DNA of 64,000 nucleotides from CAXBDP01 sp963974465 (lineage in GTDB: Bacteria > Bacteroidota > Bacteroidia > Cytophagales > Cyclobacteriaceae), in NCBI GenBank assembly GCA_049340005.1, contig JBMPIY010000017.1; one strand, written 5' to 3'. The number at the start of each line of letters is the position of its first letter. Positions within the stretch are counted from its first letter, which is position 1. Shown here piece by piece: positions 34,495-44,485 of the stretch. The position numbers and the translations under genes were made by a program. The notes beneath the pieces are model-generated. The model saw only the letters and a list, made by a program, of their open reading frames with translations, did not search any database and was not told where the DNA came from.

Positions 34495-34640
34495 TTATCC
34501 TTTTGTCAATTTCTCAATCAACTTACTCTCTTGTGGGAATTTCTCTAACAGCTCAGCTCTTTTCGCCAATTCAAAATCTCTAAAATCGAAGTCTGAATTC
34601 ACTTTTCAAGGTAGTGGTGCGCAGATAATTAGTGCTCAAC
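34495..34640 (-). pseudogene. Remnant of a cupin_5 (DUF985) gene, C-terminal end
   Basis: Read on the minus strand, 34495-34602 gives VNSDFDFRDFELAKRAEL and then LEKFPQESKLIEKLTKG before a stop. The intact gene at 38002-38502 ends VSPGFDFRDFELAKRKEI, then ISNFPQDDELIERLTK. Codon-by-codon alignment continues upstream, but the codon matching the Cys before Thr-Val is now TGA. Beyond about 34640 resemblance fades, and IS982 begins at 34753. It is a fragment of a second, paralogous copy, not a functional gene. Confidence 0.8.
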
Positions 34641-34752
34641 TCCTTCCAAAAACTTAAAAATAGCTCTAAAATACTGCATTAAGCTTTATCTCAGCTTAAT
34701 ACACTATGGTGAATAGTGAAAATACACGTATCATGAATTTTGATTCCTAATA

Positions 34753-35784
34753 ACCTGAGTTCGATTTTAAAAAAAGGTCAACTGGTTTGATTCCACCGCT
34801 TGGTATTTGATGGCAGGCTTTTTATCAAAGAAAGAGTAAGCGATGAGTCCTGCAATTAGGTTTGTTATAAAATTGTCAAAGGATCGGTGTCTGGAATGTT
34901 CTATCTGACAGATGTTTTTGAGTTCGTCGTTGATGGTCTCGATAACGGATCGTTTACGTAGGAGTATTTTGTCCTTAAGTTCCATAAGTACATTCTTCAT
35001 GTTGTTTCTGATACTCGTGATCAGGTGGAGTCCGTCTAGAAAAAGTACCTCAGCGAGTGTCTGTGAAATATACCCTTTATCGGCAAAGAGCTTGCCTCTG
35101 AGGGATTTGACAAACGACTGGTTTTTAAGAGGTTCCCTGTCATCTACATTACCAGGTGTGATCATCACACTTAACAGCTCACCTTTGTCATTAACTACCA
35201 GGTGAAGCTTGAACCCGTGAAAATAGCCGATGGTAGACTTCCCTGTGGCAGCGATTCCTTTGAAGACTTTGTTGCGTTTGATGCGTTTGTTTTTGCAGAC
35301 CATGATTGGTGTGGAGTCAATGAAGGCTATACCGGTTGCTTCACCAAAACACTGTGTTTTAAGAAACAATACCATTGGGATAGCGGCTTGCTGCATGAGT
35401 TCCACGAAACGGTTGTAGGAAACAAGGTTTGGAAAAAGTCCCCCTAAATGCATGCTTACATAATGTAGATAGAAGTGCTTCATGTTTCGAAAACTACCAT
35501 AATGGAACAGCACCATCAGGGTGATCACCTCACTGGAGCTCATTCTAGGCTTTCTCTTGGGCTTATTTCCGACGATATACCCCCTAATTGTTTTGTCAAA
35601 TTCAAGACAGAATTCATCGATTAAATAGAAAATATCAGTAATTTTATCAGCAGATAGAGTCATGAATAAGTAGTTAAATATTTGATCGTCAGATAATTAA
35701 ATATAACTATAATTCTTGGCTTTATCTACTTCTTTTACCGAATATCATATGCTTTTTTCCCCTTATTATTAATCGAACTCAGGT
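34753..35784 (-). mobile_element. IS982-family insertion sequence, intact
   Basis: 1032 bases bounded by perfect inverted repeats, ACCTGAGTTCGATT (34753-34766) and AATCGAACTCAGGT (35771-35784), flanked by a TAATA direct repeat on both sides (34748-34752 and 35785-35789). The size and ends fit IS982. The flanking repeat and unbroken transposase suggest a fairly recent insertion. Confidence 0.92.
34767..35663 (-). CDS. IS982-family transposase
   Basis: 298 residues, full length for the family. The N-terminal helical part has RKPRMSSSEVITLMVLFHYG; the DDE residues are in FIDSTPIMVCK, LFADKGYIS and KRSVIETINDELKNIC. Its stop codon lies directly next to the left inverted repeat. Catalyses transposition of the element. 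Confidence 0.95.
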   Translation of the reverse strand: MTLSADKITDIFYLIDEFCLEFDKTIRGYIVGNKPKRKPRMSSSEVITLMVLFHYGSFRNMKHFYLHYVSMHLGGLFPNLVSYNRFVELMQQAAIPMVLFLKTQCFGEATGIAFIDSTPIMVCKNKRIKRNKVFKGIAATGKSTIGYFHGFKLHLVVNDKGELLSVMITPGNVDDREPLKNQSFVKSLRGKLFADKGYISQTLAEVLFLDGLHLITSIRNNMKNVLMELKDKILLRKRSVIETINDELKNICQIEHSRHRSFDNFITNLIAGLIAYSFFDKKPAIKYQAVESNQLTFF

Positions 35785-35904
35785 TAATAATTATTGAAAT
35801 GAAATATTCAAGCTTTATTTCAGAAAGTTACTTTTGATTAATAATTTATATAGTAGTATATTATAGCAATTATCAAAGGTTTAAGTGAAAGGTCTACCTT
35901 ATTT

Positions 35905-37935
35905 ATGAGCTATTTTAAAATATTCAGTCGAACTGTTAGTCTAATTTTACTCGTCCAATTGAGTTTAGTAGTTACAGCTCAAAATCGCCTTCTGTTGGAT
36001 AGACAATTTGTTTACCCCAGCGAGCAGCTTGGATATACATATATCAACGAGCATCAAGATAATACCAACTTGGTCTACCTAGCTATTGTCGATTTGCAAA
36101 GTCAGGAAATAGTAGATTTTGTATTCCATGGTGTTGTGGATAAAATAGTAGAAGGAGAAATTAATCTTGCCAAAAACTTAGTACCTGGGTATTATGCCAT
36201 GATTGCAGCCAAATATGGCGATCAGGAAATTCACTACGAGCAATTTTGGATACGCGATAAGAATTGGCAAGCATTAGGTGGGCGTGAAATAGTGGTAAGA
36301 GAAGATGGCGATTACCTTCGCTTAAGAGGTAGAGTGACGAATGTCAATACTCAATTGAGTGTTTATTTAACCACAAATCCAACACTAATCGAAAATCCTA
36401 TAGAGCGAAATGGAAATGGTGAATTTGAATTTTTAATCCTGAAAGATTCCGGGATAAATGGAGATACTAATTTGCCAGTATGGGCAATGTTGGAATTGGT
36501 CGATGAGACGGAACAAATGGCCATCCATCGTTTTCCGATCCATTGGCCAAATGAAAGTGAAAAAACGAATGGAGAAAATATTGACAAGTCTTGGTTAAGC
36601 TTAGCAGATGATCAGGTTTTAATTCATGCACCTGAAGTTGGAGAATTTAGCATTGAATCGATGGATGAAATAATTATACTTGAAGATCCCATATTTCCAG
36701 AAGACACGCTAAGCTATTACAGATCGGACTTGCCTACCGGAAAATTAAAGCTGCACTATAAGTCCATAAATGCAGATGAATTTCTGATAGAGGAACTATG
36801 GAATTATCCTCAAATGGCAGAGGTAAAAAGTTCTCAAAAGATGGTCGTTCAAAGTGGAGAAGAATTAGCCTTAGAATTGCCTGAACTTATAAATCCATGG
36901 GTTTTGGAGGGAAATCATTTTCTATCCATGAAGCTGGACAGCGAAGCCAGGTTACTGGAGGAGAGATATACTGGAAAACTAGACCTTCGTGATACCTTAG
37001 ATCGGAGTATTGATGTAATAAGCATGCGCTCCAATGACCCTACCAACCCAAGAGCAAATCGTGATGTAATGTTTACCAATGGAACATACTTGCTAGAATT
37101 TACCACAGATGAAAATGGAGAATTTAGCATCGGCCAATCTGAAGTGAATATTTTCGGATTTGAAGAAGGTAGACTACGGTATAGAGTTGAAGAGAGGGAT
37201 GTTCGATTGGAGCCAACATACCCTGCCATTGAGAAAATAAAAGCTCAGATGAATATAATTCTTGGTACCATGCAGCCAAAAATTATAGAGCAGGACGTAT
37301 TACTTTCCAATCGAGCTATTGAAATGGAAGAAGCTTACGGAACAGATGAAAGGATCACAGATTTGGATGCGGTAGTTATACGAGGGCAAACTATTCAGGA
37401 TAAGATTGAAGAAGTACTCAACGACCCTTTTGCTGTCGATTGGTTAAATGAGGATTGGGTATGCCAGCATGGCGTTTTAAATGGTGCTGACGGGTTTTCT
37501 GCATGTATTCCTATAATAGGAAACCACCCTGAATCGGAAGAGAGGGTTCCTCTACACTTAATTTATGATTATACTAGGTTACGACGACAAAGTGCCATAA
37601 GTGTTTACTCTCGGGTAAGGAGACTTGTTAATTATAGAGAAAATGAAAAAGTTTTACTCCATCTTTCAAAAGCTTGGAGACCCTATTCATGGGATCCAGA
37701 TGATTACAAAGATCAGATTGGCAGCGTAAAACTCCCTAAACAAAATAAACTCTTAGTGGCTGAGGGTGGATTAAATATTAGTAATGGACAGAAAGTATGG
37801 ATTCCATATTCAGAAAACCTTTTACTTAAACTCAAGGCACCCAGTTTACCGGGAACCTATACCTTGGAAGTTAGCTATTGGGATTTAAATCATGAAATCA
37901 GCAGTTCTATGAGCTATGAAGTGTTGGTTCGGTAA
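35905..37935 (+). CDS. Hypothetical secreted protein, macroglobulin-like features
   Basis: 676 residues with a signal peptide (to VVTAQ, ~26). The mature part starts with DRQFVYPSEQLGYTYINEHQ and includes INLAKNLVPGYYAMIAAKYG, a pattern like the MG-domain beta-sandwiches of alpha-2-macroglobulin-type proteins of Bacteroidota. No thioester motif, catalytic motif or T9SS C-terminal domain is seen. Probably periplasmic or outer-membrane associated. It lies between the IS982 element and the porU operon and appears to be a single gene. Confidence 0.55.
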   Translation: MSYFKIFSRTVSLILLVQLSLVVTAQNRLLLDRQFVYPSEQLGYTYINEHQDNTNLVYLAIVDLQSQEIVDFVFHGVVDKIVEGEINLAKNLVPGYYAMIAAKYGDQEIHYEQFWIRDKNWQALGGREIVVREDGDYLRLRGRVTNVNTQLSVYLTTNPTLIENPIERNGNGEFEFLILKDSGINGDTNLPVWAMLELVDETEQMAIHRFPIHWPNESEKTNGENIDKSWLSLADDQVLIHAPEVGEFSIESMDEIIILEDPIFPEDTLSYYRSDLPTGKLKLHYKSINADEFLIEELWNYPQMAEVKSSQKMVVQSGEELALELPELINPWVLEGNHFLSMKLDSEARLLEERYTGKLDLRDTLDRSIDVISMRSNDPTNPRANRDVMFTNGTYLLEFTTDENGEFSIGQSEVNIFGFEEGRLRYRVEERDVRLEPTYPAIEKIKAQMNIILGTMQPKIIEQDVLLSNRAIEMEEAYGTDERITDLDAVVIRGQTIQDKIEEVLNDPFAVDWLNEDWVCQHGVLNGADGFSACIPIIGNHPESEERVPLHLIYDYTRLRRQSAISVYSRVRRLVNYRENEKVLLHLSKAWRPYSWDPDDYKDQIGSVKLPKQNKLLVAEGGLNISNGQKVWIPYSENLLLKLKAPSLPGTYTLEVSYWDLNHEISSSMSYEVLVR

Positions 37936-38001
37936 GCAATTAACACTGAGATAAAGTTTTGAGGGTTGGTTTAAATCCTTATTTCTAATTTAAATCTCTT
38001 C

Positions 38002-38502
38002 CTATTTCGTTAACCTCTCAATCAGCTCATCATCTTGTGGGAAGTTTGAGATAATCTCTTTTCGTTTCGCTAATTCAAAATCCCTAAAATCGAAGCCCGG
38101 ACTCACAGTGCAGGATATAAGCGTGTAGCTATTTGGAGCCAAAACTTCAGCAGCAAACCATGTGTCTTTCGGAATGATCACTTGTAAGGATTGCTTTTTC
38201 TCAAGCTCCATTCCCAAGTCTTGTTGCCAAGATTCTTCTCCTTCTTTGAGTCCATATACTCTCAAAGGATCGCCGGCATGAAAAAACCAAAGCTCATCAG
38301 ATAAGAGCCTGTGAAAATTGGAAGGTGCTTTTGAGGTAATCAAAAAATAAATAGCTGTACCAAATGACCTCCCGCCTTCATAGCGTTGAGGTAGCGCATC
38401 CGCTTCAATAGCTTCATTCGATCGATACGTTTCTTTATAATATCCACCTTCCGGATGTGGCTGCAAACCCAAATGTTCAATCCAGTATTCAGCAGTTTTC
38501 AT
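38002..38502 (-). CDS. Cupin_5 (DUF985) family protein
   Basis: 166 residues, full length. LGLQPHPEGGYYKETYRS at the N-terminus and FGTAIYFLI, HRLLSDELWFFHAGDPL, ISCTVSPGFDFRDFELA are the conserved stretches of this double-stranded beta-helix family. The His and Glu residues of a metal site are visible. The biochemical role in bacteria is not established. It is the last gene of the porU-porV-M16 unit, starting four bases after the M16-like gene. The remnant at 34495-34640 is a decayed relative. Confidence 0.88.
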   Translation of the reverse strand: MKTAEYWIEHLGLQPHPEGGYYKETYRSNEAIEADALPQRYEGGRSFGTAIYFLITSKAPSNFHRLLSDELWFFHAGDPLRVYGLKEGEESWQQDLGMELEKKQSLQVIIPKDTWFAAEVLAPNSYTLISCTVSPGFDFRDFELAKRKEIISNFPQDDELIERLTK

Positions 38503-38506
38503 AGTC

Positions 38507-39778
38507 CTAATTTTTTCCTCCCGCTATCACGGTCTGCATTTTTTCTATATTGAAATACTGATTTGCCATCAGCACTATTTCTTCGGCAGTGGTTTGATTC
38601 AAGGCATGTAAGTAATCATTGTAATAGCCATAATCCAAGCCATGCAAATGAGCTTCTTTAAATTTATCAGATAAGGCAAAAGCATTGTTGAAGGACATCA
38701 CAAATGAGCCTGACATATAATTCTTCACTTTTTGCAGCTCATCATCTGACACTCTTTCGGTTTGAAGGATATTAATTTCACGGATTATCTCATCCTCTAC
38801 CAATTGCGTATTTTCTCTCTTCACATCCGATCCAATCATCAAATAATCGCCATTGATCATATTGATCAAAGCAGAGAAAATACCATAAGTCAAGCCTTTT
38901 TCTTCGCGAATATTTTTCATCAATCTCGAACCGAAATAGCCGCCCAAGATTTCATTAGCCAAAGCAAGTTTTGGATAATCGGGATGGCTTTTTGAAATGC
39001 TATGCTGCCCCATACGGATAGTCGATTGCAAGCTTTCTGGCTTTTCGATAAGCATATTTTGTTTTGGAAGTCCCGGCTCCACAGCATCGATCAATGCATT
39101 GTCTCTCAACTGCAAATTGCCGATGGAGTTGTTAATGAGATCTAAGGTTTCCATTGAGGGATTTCCGCATACAAGCACATCATGTAGCCTATTGAGAAAT
39201 GCTTGGTGAAATGCTTTTAAGTGTTCCGTATCAATCGCATCTATGTTTTCAGGATTCACCATTCGACCATAGGGATGATTGTCACCAAAAAGTGCATTTC
39301 TGAAATGGATGCCAGCTAGAAAAGAGGTTTTCTCCATATTCACACGCAGATTTTGCTTGCGAATGAATTTCATTTTTTCAAGTTCTTCAGCAGGGAAAAT
39401 GGGGTTTTGCCAAACGTCGATTAGCAGTTGAAGGAGCTTGCCAGCAAATTTGTCCAAGCAATAAAGCGCCACAAATGAGTAATCCTTGCCCGGATTAATT
39501 TCCAATTCGGCTCCATAATAATCCAGCATCGAAGCGATTGATTTCGCATCCTGATTTGTGGTGCCTTCGGAAAGCATTTTCAAGGTAAACCAAGCGGCTT
39601 CGGCTTGTTGCTCATTCCAAGAACCCGCTTTGAAAATCAATTCTATTTTGACGACGGCAGGAGTGCCAGAAGTAATTAAATGAAGTGGAATTCCATTCGC
39701 TAAACTTTGATGGATAGCGGGAGGAATAGAAATACTATCCACCTTAGTAAAAGGTGGAGCGATAGTACGATCAAGCAT
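38507..39778 (-). CDS. M16-family peptidase-like protein, non-catalytic type
   Basis: 423 residues, single M16 unit. The zinc motif HxxEH expected after the first strand is replaced: the aligned segment reads AWFTLKMLSEGT. The second-half signature GGYFGSRLMKNIREEKGLTYG, with the substrate-side Arg and Tyr, is retained. This is the pattern of the non-catalytic partner subunit of two-gene M16 peptidases. No catalytic partner lies beside it in this window. No signal peptide is evident, so it is probably cytoplasmic or depends on another route. It follows porV by two bases. Confidence 0.85.
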   Translation of the reverse strand: MLDRTIAPPFTKVDSISIPPAIHQSLANGIPLHLITSGTPAVVKIELIFKAGSWNEQQAEAAWFTLKMLSEGTTNQDAKSIASMLDYYGAELEINPGKDYSFVALYCLDKFAGKLLQLLIDVWQNPIFPAEELEKMKFIRKQNLRVNMEKTSFLAGIHFRNALFGDNHPYGRMVNPENIDAIDTEHLKAFHQAFLNRLHDVLVCGNPSMETLDLINNSIGNLQLRDNALIDAVEPGLPKQNMLIEKPESLQSTIRMGQHSISKSHPDYPKLALANEILGGYFGSRLMKNIREEKGLTYGIFSALINMINGDYLMIGSDVKRENTQLVEDEIIREINILQTERVSDDELQKVKNYMSGSFVMSFNNAFALSDKFKEAHLHGLDYGYYNDYLHALNQTTAEEIVLMANQYFNIEKMQTVIAGGKN

Positions 39779-39780
39779 GA

Positions 39781-41022
39781 TTAATTATTTGGTAAAGCTG
39801 TAGCTACCGGCTTCATAAAGTCGAAGTGGAGCGTAAAGCGTAAAGTCTCCGCAAGCGGATGGTTTTGAATAATAGGCACCAAATAGGCGAAATCAACTCC
39901 AAAGGAATTGTATTTCAGACCTGTGCCTAAGGTTACATATCTTCTGTTTCCTTTGTCTTTATTTTCGTGGTAATAGCCAGTTCTCAAGGCGAATAACTCA
40001 CGGTACCAATACTCTGCACCAACAGAAATAATAACCTCTTGAAGTTCTTCACTGAAACCATCAGGAGCATCGCTAAAGGAACCAAACATACCACTTAATA
40101 GCGGTCTATAAGGATCGCGACCACGTGCTATAATCGGATCGCCATTTGCGTCGCGTTCTAAGTTACCGTCTTCATCAAACTGATAAACTGGAGGAGTAGG
40201 TACTAAAAGCTTATTGAAATCAAGCGCAAAAGTGATGGTGTTAGAAGCATCGAGTGCTTTCGTGAAGGCTGTTCCTAATCTTAAATTGGTTGGAATAAAA
40301 TCTTTGTCTTCAGCACTGTTATAAGTGATCTTTGATCCGATATTGGAAATCACAGCTGCTAAGGCAAATTCAGACCCATCACCCATTTGGAAAAGATCAT
40401 TTCTCCAATATACACCCACATCCGCAGCAACACTAACACCAGGGCGGCCTTCATTATTGATTGACGATGTGATGTTTCCAGATAAATTGGAATGAATAAA
40501 TCTACCTGTAACACCAAGTGATAATCCTTCGCTCAGCTTTCTAGAATAGGATGCGTCAATAGCAATTTCTCTAGGATTAAAAATCCCTAAGCTTATAGGT
40601 TGGTTGTTCGGGCCAACATCGGTAAGTTCAATATCACCCAAATCGAAATAGCGAATAGAAGCTGAAACCGTTTGGTTTTGATCTAGCTTTTTGAAACCAG
40701 ACAAGTAGCTAATAGACATGTCATTAATAAGATTGCCCAACCATGGTGTGTAGGAAAGCGAAAAGCCCATGTCAGGCTCAATAAAGGCCATTTTTGCTGG
40801 ATTCCAATGTACTGAATTTGCATCGGCACTGATGGCAGCACCTACATCGCCCATACCGCCACTACGTGCGTCTGGTGTGAAATTCAAAAATGGAACACCT
40901 GTAGTAATAACTCTACGACTGGTATCTTGGCCAAGTATTACGCCTGAGTTTTGAGCTGCTAAGTCAGCAACTGCAAATAATAACACGACTATGATTAAGC
41001 TGCCTTTAGCTAAAATTCTCAT
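39781..41022 (-). CDS. porV: T9SS outer-membrane protein PorV
   Basis: 413 residues. Signal peptide ends near DLAAQ. The FadL-like barrel begins with FLNFTPDARSGGMGDVGAAI and SVHWNPAKMAFIE, the PorV/LptO signature. It collects cargo after export and hands it to PorU at the surface. It follows porU by 27 bases and belongs to the same transcript as the M16-like and cupin_5 genes. Confidence 0.93.
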   Translation of the reverse strand: MRILAKGSLIIVVLLFAVADLAAQNSGVILGQDTSRRVITTGVPFLNFTPDARSGGMGDVGAAISADANSVHWNPAKMAFIEPDMGFSLSYTPWLGNLINDMSISYLSGFKKLDQNQTVSASIRYFDLGDIELTDVGPNNQPISLGIFNPREIAIDASYSRKLSEGLSLGVTGRFIHSNLSGNITSSINNEGRPGVSVAADVGVYWRNDLFQMGDGSEFALAAVISNIGSKITYNSAEDKDFIPTNLRLGTAFTKALDASNTITFALDFNKLLVPTPPVYQFDEDGNLERDANGDPIIARGRDPYRPLLSGMFGSFSDAPDGFSEELQEVIISVGAEYWYRELFALRTGYYHENKDKGNRRYVTLGTGLKYNSFGVDFAYLVPIIQNHPLAETLRFTLHFDFMKPVATALPNN

Positions 41023-41049
41023 ATTTTATCAATTTCAAGTCAAATATAG

Positions 41050-44000
41050 TTAATTAGAAACAATCAGTTTTTTCTTAGCAGTGAATTTCGATCCATCGCG
41101 AACGGAGATAGCTGTAAGATGATAAATATATATACCTGGAGAAAGTTTAGCTCCAAATTTATTATTACCATCCCATTCCAATCCATCCACCCTTGTTGGA
41201 CTTATTGATTCACTAAAATTCATCGTTCTGATCGGCTGACCCTGTACCGAATAGATAGTGATAAATATTTCAAGAGCTTCACCAGATTTATTATGTTCGA
41301 AGCTAAACCTAGTATCCGATCTCATTGGATTCGGATAATTGATAACGTTGCTTAATTGCAACTTGGTATTCTCACCCACTTCAAAATTTATCGTAGCGCT
41401 AGAAATATTATCGTGATTATCCCAAGCGAATAATTCAAGACTATGTTTCCCTATTTCTAATTCAAAAAGTGGAAAGGATAGTCTTCCTTTTGTGAAATCG
41501 TCTTTTGCTGCTGTGTAAAACTCAGCTAGCGAATATTGCTTTGTTCCATCAAGGATGGCAATCATTTCTGTTTCAGTATCATACTTAGAAATATTAATGC
41601 CTTGTTCATCTTCGAAGTAGGCTAGTAGCGTAGGGTTTTGGTTGGTAAGTCCGCCATCTTTGAATGTGCTATCATTCATAAAAAGGCTTATAACAGGGCC
41701 ATTACTATCTAAGGAAATATTTTCCCTCCCGCCTATTTTCACATCCAAGTTTACTCCGCTGGCGTCGATTACTCCAGTAGTAGAATTTGCATACATAAAA
41801 ATTGCACCTTCTTTTATAGCTTCAGGAATACCATTAGGACTTACAAACTCAATTTCAAACTTTCCATCACTTACCGTTGCCTTGCCTTTGAAAATCGAAT
41901 TTCGACGAGCTTTATAACTAAATGGTCCCGCAGATTGTCCTAAAGTCTGATAAGAATCTTCTTCATTCATCACATTCACTTCTACCACTCCATCAAAATC
42001 AGCGATCAAGCTATTCGAATAATTTCTGATTTCGCCTTGTAATTTTACATTACTCAATGCTTTAATTTCTTGATTTTCAGAAGTAATGACACTTTCATTA
42101 ATGTGGGTAATGGCAATTGTTTGTTTTGGAAAAGCGGGGGTTAAAGCCGGGTCACCCAAAAGGATGAAATTTCTATTGAGCACTCCATTTTGGCTGGTGT
42201 TTTTGGTTCGTTTGAAGATTTCGCCAAGACTTAGATATTGGCCATTTTCTCTTGTGAAAAGATGATTGTAAAAGGCCAAGTTGAGTTGATAATTGGTGCT
42301 GGAAAAAACAGGGCGGGAGGTGGTAACCATTGCTATAGCTCCGGCATTTGGGTTGAGCACCATTTGTTCTGCTGCGGAAATCAAGGTTGGGTCATCGTTT
42401 CGCCCAAACTCACAAGTAGCAGTCACGAAAATCGGATATTTATTTGCGTTTCGTAGAGTTCTGAGCTTTTCCTCATCGAACATGCGTTCAGCAGCTAATT
42501 GCCTTTCCGAACCATGACCAGTATAATTGACGATAAATGCACCTTTTTCAAACTGTTCCAATATTGCTTGAGCAGCATCTGGAGAAACCTTGGATGAACC
42601 ATCGCCATCAATTATTTCATAATCGTCTAAATATATTTTCTGCGTTTGGATGGAGCGCTGCGTGGTATCAACTAATTGCGCAAGTCGATTCGCATCTCTT
42701 TGGTGGATATTTACATCGCCATCATCAGCAGCAAATACAATTCTAGTTCGCCAATCACCAAGTCCATCAGGGTTTGTTTCGTAGTCGATGATTTTGGAAA
42801 CTGCTGCTCTTGCTTCAGCAAGGAATTTTATGGGAATTCTGCCCACTGCAATATCCAAGTCATGATTGCCATTTTCATCTTCAGCCCAAGTGCCTTTATT
42901 ATTAGTCAAAAATCCGAAATAATCATCTGATGCATAAGTCAATATAGGATGAAGCGAATTTCTTGATTGGTAGTTTGGGACGATATTGGAGTTTTCCTCG
43001 ATGCGTGACTTATAATCGTAGGAAGCACGTCCAAACATTAATGCATATTTCAGATTTCCTTGTTCGTATGCATATTTCAAGTAATTACGGATAGCACTAA
43101 CATCTTGTCGCCCAGCCGAAAATTCATTGTAGATTTCATCGACTGTTACCACTTTTACATCAAATCCATTGAAACTTTGTCGATGACTTGCCAATCTTTC
43201 TGCTTCAGTCCTAAAAGTAGCCGAAGTGATAATAACCATGTCTGGCGCACTCCCATCTTTCAAATGCTGATTACTGATTTTACTAGCTGAGTTTGGACTT
43301 GGCAATTGACTTTTATTAAATAATGTCCATTTTCCTCCCGCTTGATTTTGAATGCCAATTTTGAGATTGCCAGAGGTTAAAGTGCCAGCCAATTGCTTTG
43401 CATTAAAGCTGTCGCTTAAATCCCAAAGCTGAGTTTCAGCGTTTGCTTCTTTTATGTTTAATGTAAGTGATTGCGGATTTTCGAGGCCAAATGTAATTGC
43501 TTCATCATATGGCTTTAATTCTCTATCCGCTTCTAAGATTAAGTAATTTAAAAAGACATTTGAGCCACCACCAGTAAAGCGCTTGAATTGCAAATTGGAC
43601 CTTACAGCAGTATTCAAATCTTGAATTACTGAGCTAGAAAAATCAAAGCTTTCTAAGACCTCAATTCCCTTGAGCGAATATGTACCAGTTGGAATGGAGG
43701 GAAGATTTATCTCGCCTAAATTTTGCCCAGCTGCATTTACCACCATACTGGATGCTCCAAAGGATTGAGTCATCAAAGCAACTGTGAGTTTGAGAATGCT
43801 ATTCGGAGCGATTCCCTCCAAATCCAAATCAAAATTACGGTTAGGATTTACATCGAATCGCTCGCTGTACCAGTTACGGCCTGAGAATAAAATATTGTTG
43901 GTTGGGTTAGTGTAAACTACTGCATCTCGAACGGTATTAATTTCATTCCCAATAGGGTTAGCTTGCTGCGATTCAATTCTTTTGCCTCTTGTGTTTCCGA

Positions 44001-44445
44001 TATTTAGCAAATAATAAATCTCGTCAGTATATGGGTTATGCTCGTATTCAAATCGATTTTCAGTGGAATTGAATGTGAGTGAATGTGGACTTTCTGCAAA
44101 AAAGTAAAGCTTGTCGCTGGCGCCAAAATCACCATCATTTTCGCCATCAATTGATATTGCTAGCTCAGTAAGATAGCTTGGCCATTGGGCATTATTTGCT
44201 TGTGGTAGGGTACCGCCTGGGTAGCCAAATAGTCGAATATTTCGAGAATCCTTGCCTTGTAGGCTAATGCCATTGCTAGCAAGAAATTGGTTGTCAATTA
44301 CAAATACACCTGATTTTGGAACTGCTATTTTGTACCATTCCCCTTCAGAAAGCAAGCCTTCTTGTGCCGTAGAAAATGGCTGTGATTGCTCCTGTGGAAT
44401 TAGCCAAAGCGAAAGAATAATACTAATGAGCCATCTTAAATGCAT
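41050..44445 (-). CDS. porU: T9SS sortase PorU (C25-type peptidase)
   Basis: 1131 residues with an N-terminal signal (ISIILSLWLIPQEQSQ). The gingipain-like C25 domain spans about 390-770: NYTGHGSERQLAAERMF has the catalytic His near 641, and FVTATCEFGRNDDP the Cys near 676. The C-terminus carries a T9SS-type sorting-like end (YPNPMRSDTRFSF to KKKLIVSN). It cleaves the C-terminal domain of cargo and links cargo to the cell surface. Start of the porU-porV-M16-cupin_5 unit. Length and motifs match the family well. Confidence 0.93.
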   Translation of the reverse strand: MHLRWLISIILSLWLIPQEQSQPFSTAQEGLLSEGEWYKIAVPKSGVFVIDNQFLASNGISLQGKDSRNIRLFGYPGGTLPQANNAQWPSYLTELAISIDGENDGDFGASDKLYFFAESPHSLTFNSTENRFEYEHNPYTDEIYYLLNIGNTRGKRIESQQANPIGNEINTVRDAVVYTNPTNNILFSGRNWYSERFDVNPNRNFDLDLEGIAPNSILKLTVALMTQSFGASSMVVNAAGQNLGEINLPSIPTGTYSLKGIEVLESFDFSSSVIQDLNTAVRSNLQFKRFTGGGSNVFLNYLILEADRELKPYDEAITFGLENPQSLTLNIKEANAETQLWDLSDSFNAKQLAGTLTSGNLKIGIQNQAGGKWTLFNKSQLPSPNSASKISNQHLKDGSAPDMVIITSATFRTEAERLASHRQSFNGFDVKVVTVDEIYNEFSAGRQDVSAIRNYLKYAYEQGNLKYALMFGRASYDYKSRIEENSNIVPNYQSRNSLHPILTYASDDYFGFLTNNKGTWAEDENGNHDLDIAVGRIPIKFLAEARAAVSKIIDYETNPDGLGDWRTRIVFAADDGDVNIHQRDANRLAQLVDTTQRSIQTQKIYLDDYEIIDGDGSSKVSPDAAQAILEQFEKGAFIVNYTGHGSERQLAAERMFDEEKLRTLRNANKYPIFVTATCEFGRNDDPTLISAAEQMVLNPNAGAIAMVTTSRPVFSSTNYQLNLAFYNHLFTRENGQYLSLGEIFKRTKNTSQNGVLNRNFILLGDPALTPAFPKQTIAITHINESVITSENQEIKALSNVKLQGEIRNYSNSLIADFDGVVEVNVMNEEDSYQTLGQSAGPFSYKARRNSIFKGKATVSDGKFEIEFVSPNGIPEAIKEGAIFMYANSTTGVIDASGVNLDVKIGGRENISLDSNGPVISLFMNDSTFKDGGLTNQNPTLLAYFEDEQGINISKYDTETEMIAILDGTKQYSLAEFYTAAKDDFTKGRLSFPLFELEIGKHSLELFAWDNHDNISSATINFEVGENTKLQLSNVINYPNPMRSDTRFSFEHNKSGEALEIFITIYSVQGQPIRTMNFSESISPTRVDGLEWDGNNKFGAKLSPGIYIYHLTAISVRDGSKFTAKKKLIVSN

Positions 44446-44485
44446 TCAACGAAAATTATAGATGAGTATGAAACGCAAATTAGCA

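Noticed and set aside
37965..37998. AT-rich inverted repeat around TTTAAAT after the unknown secreted protein gene
   Set aside because: Stem is all A/T and lacks a clear T tract; not strong enough for a terminator.
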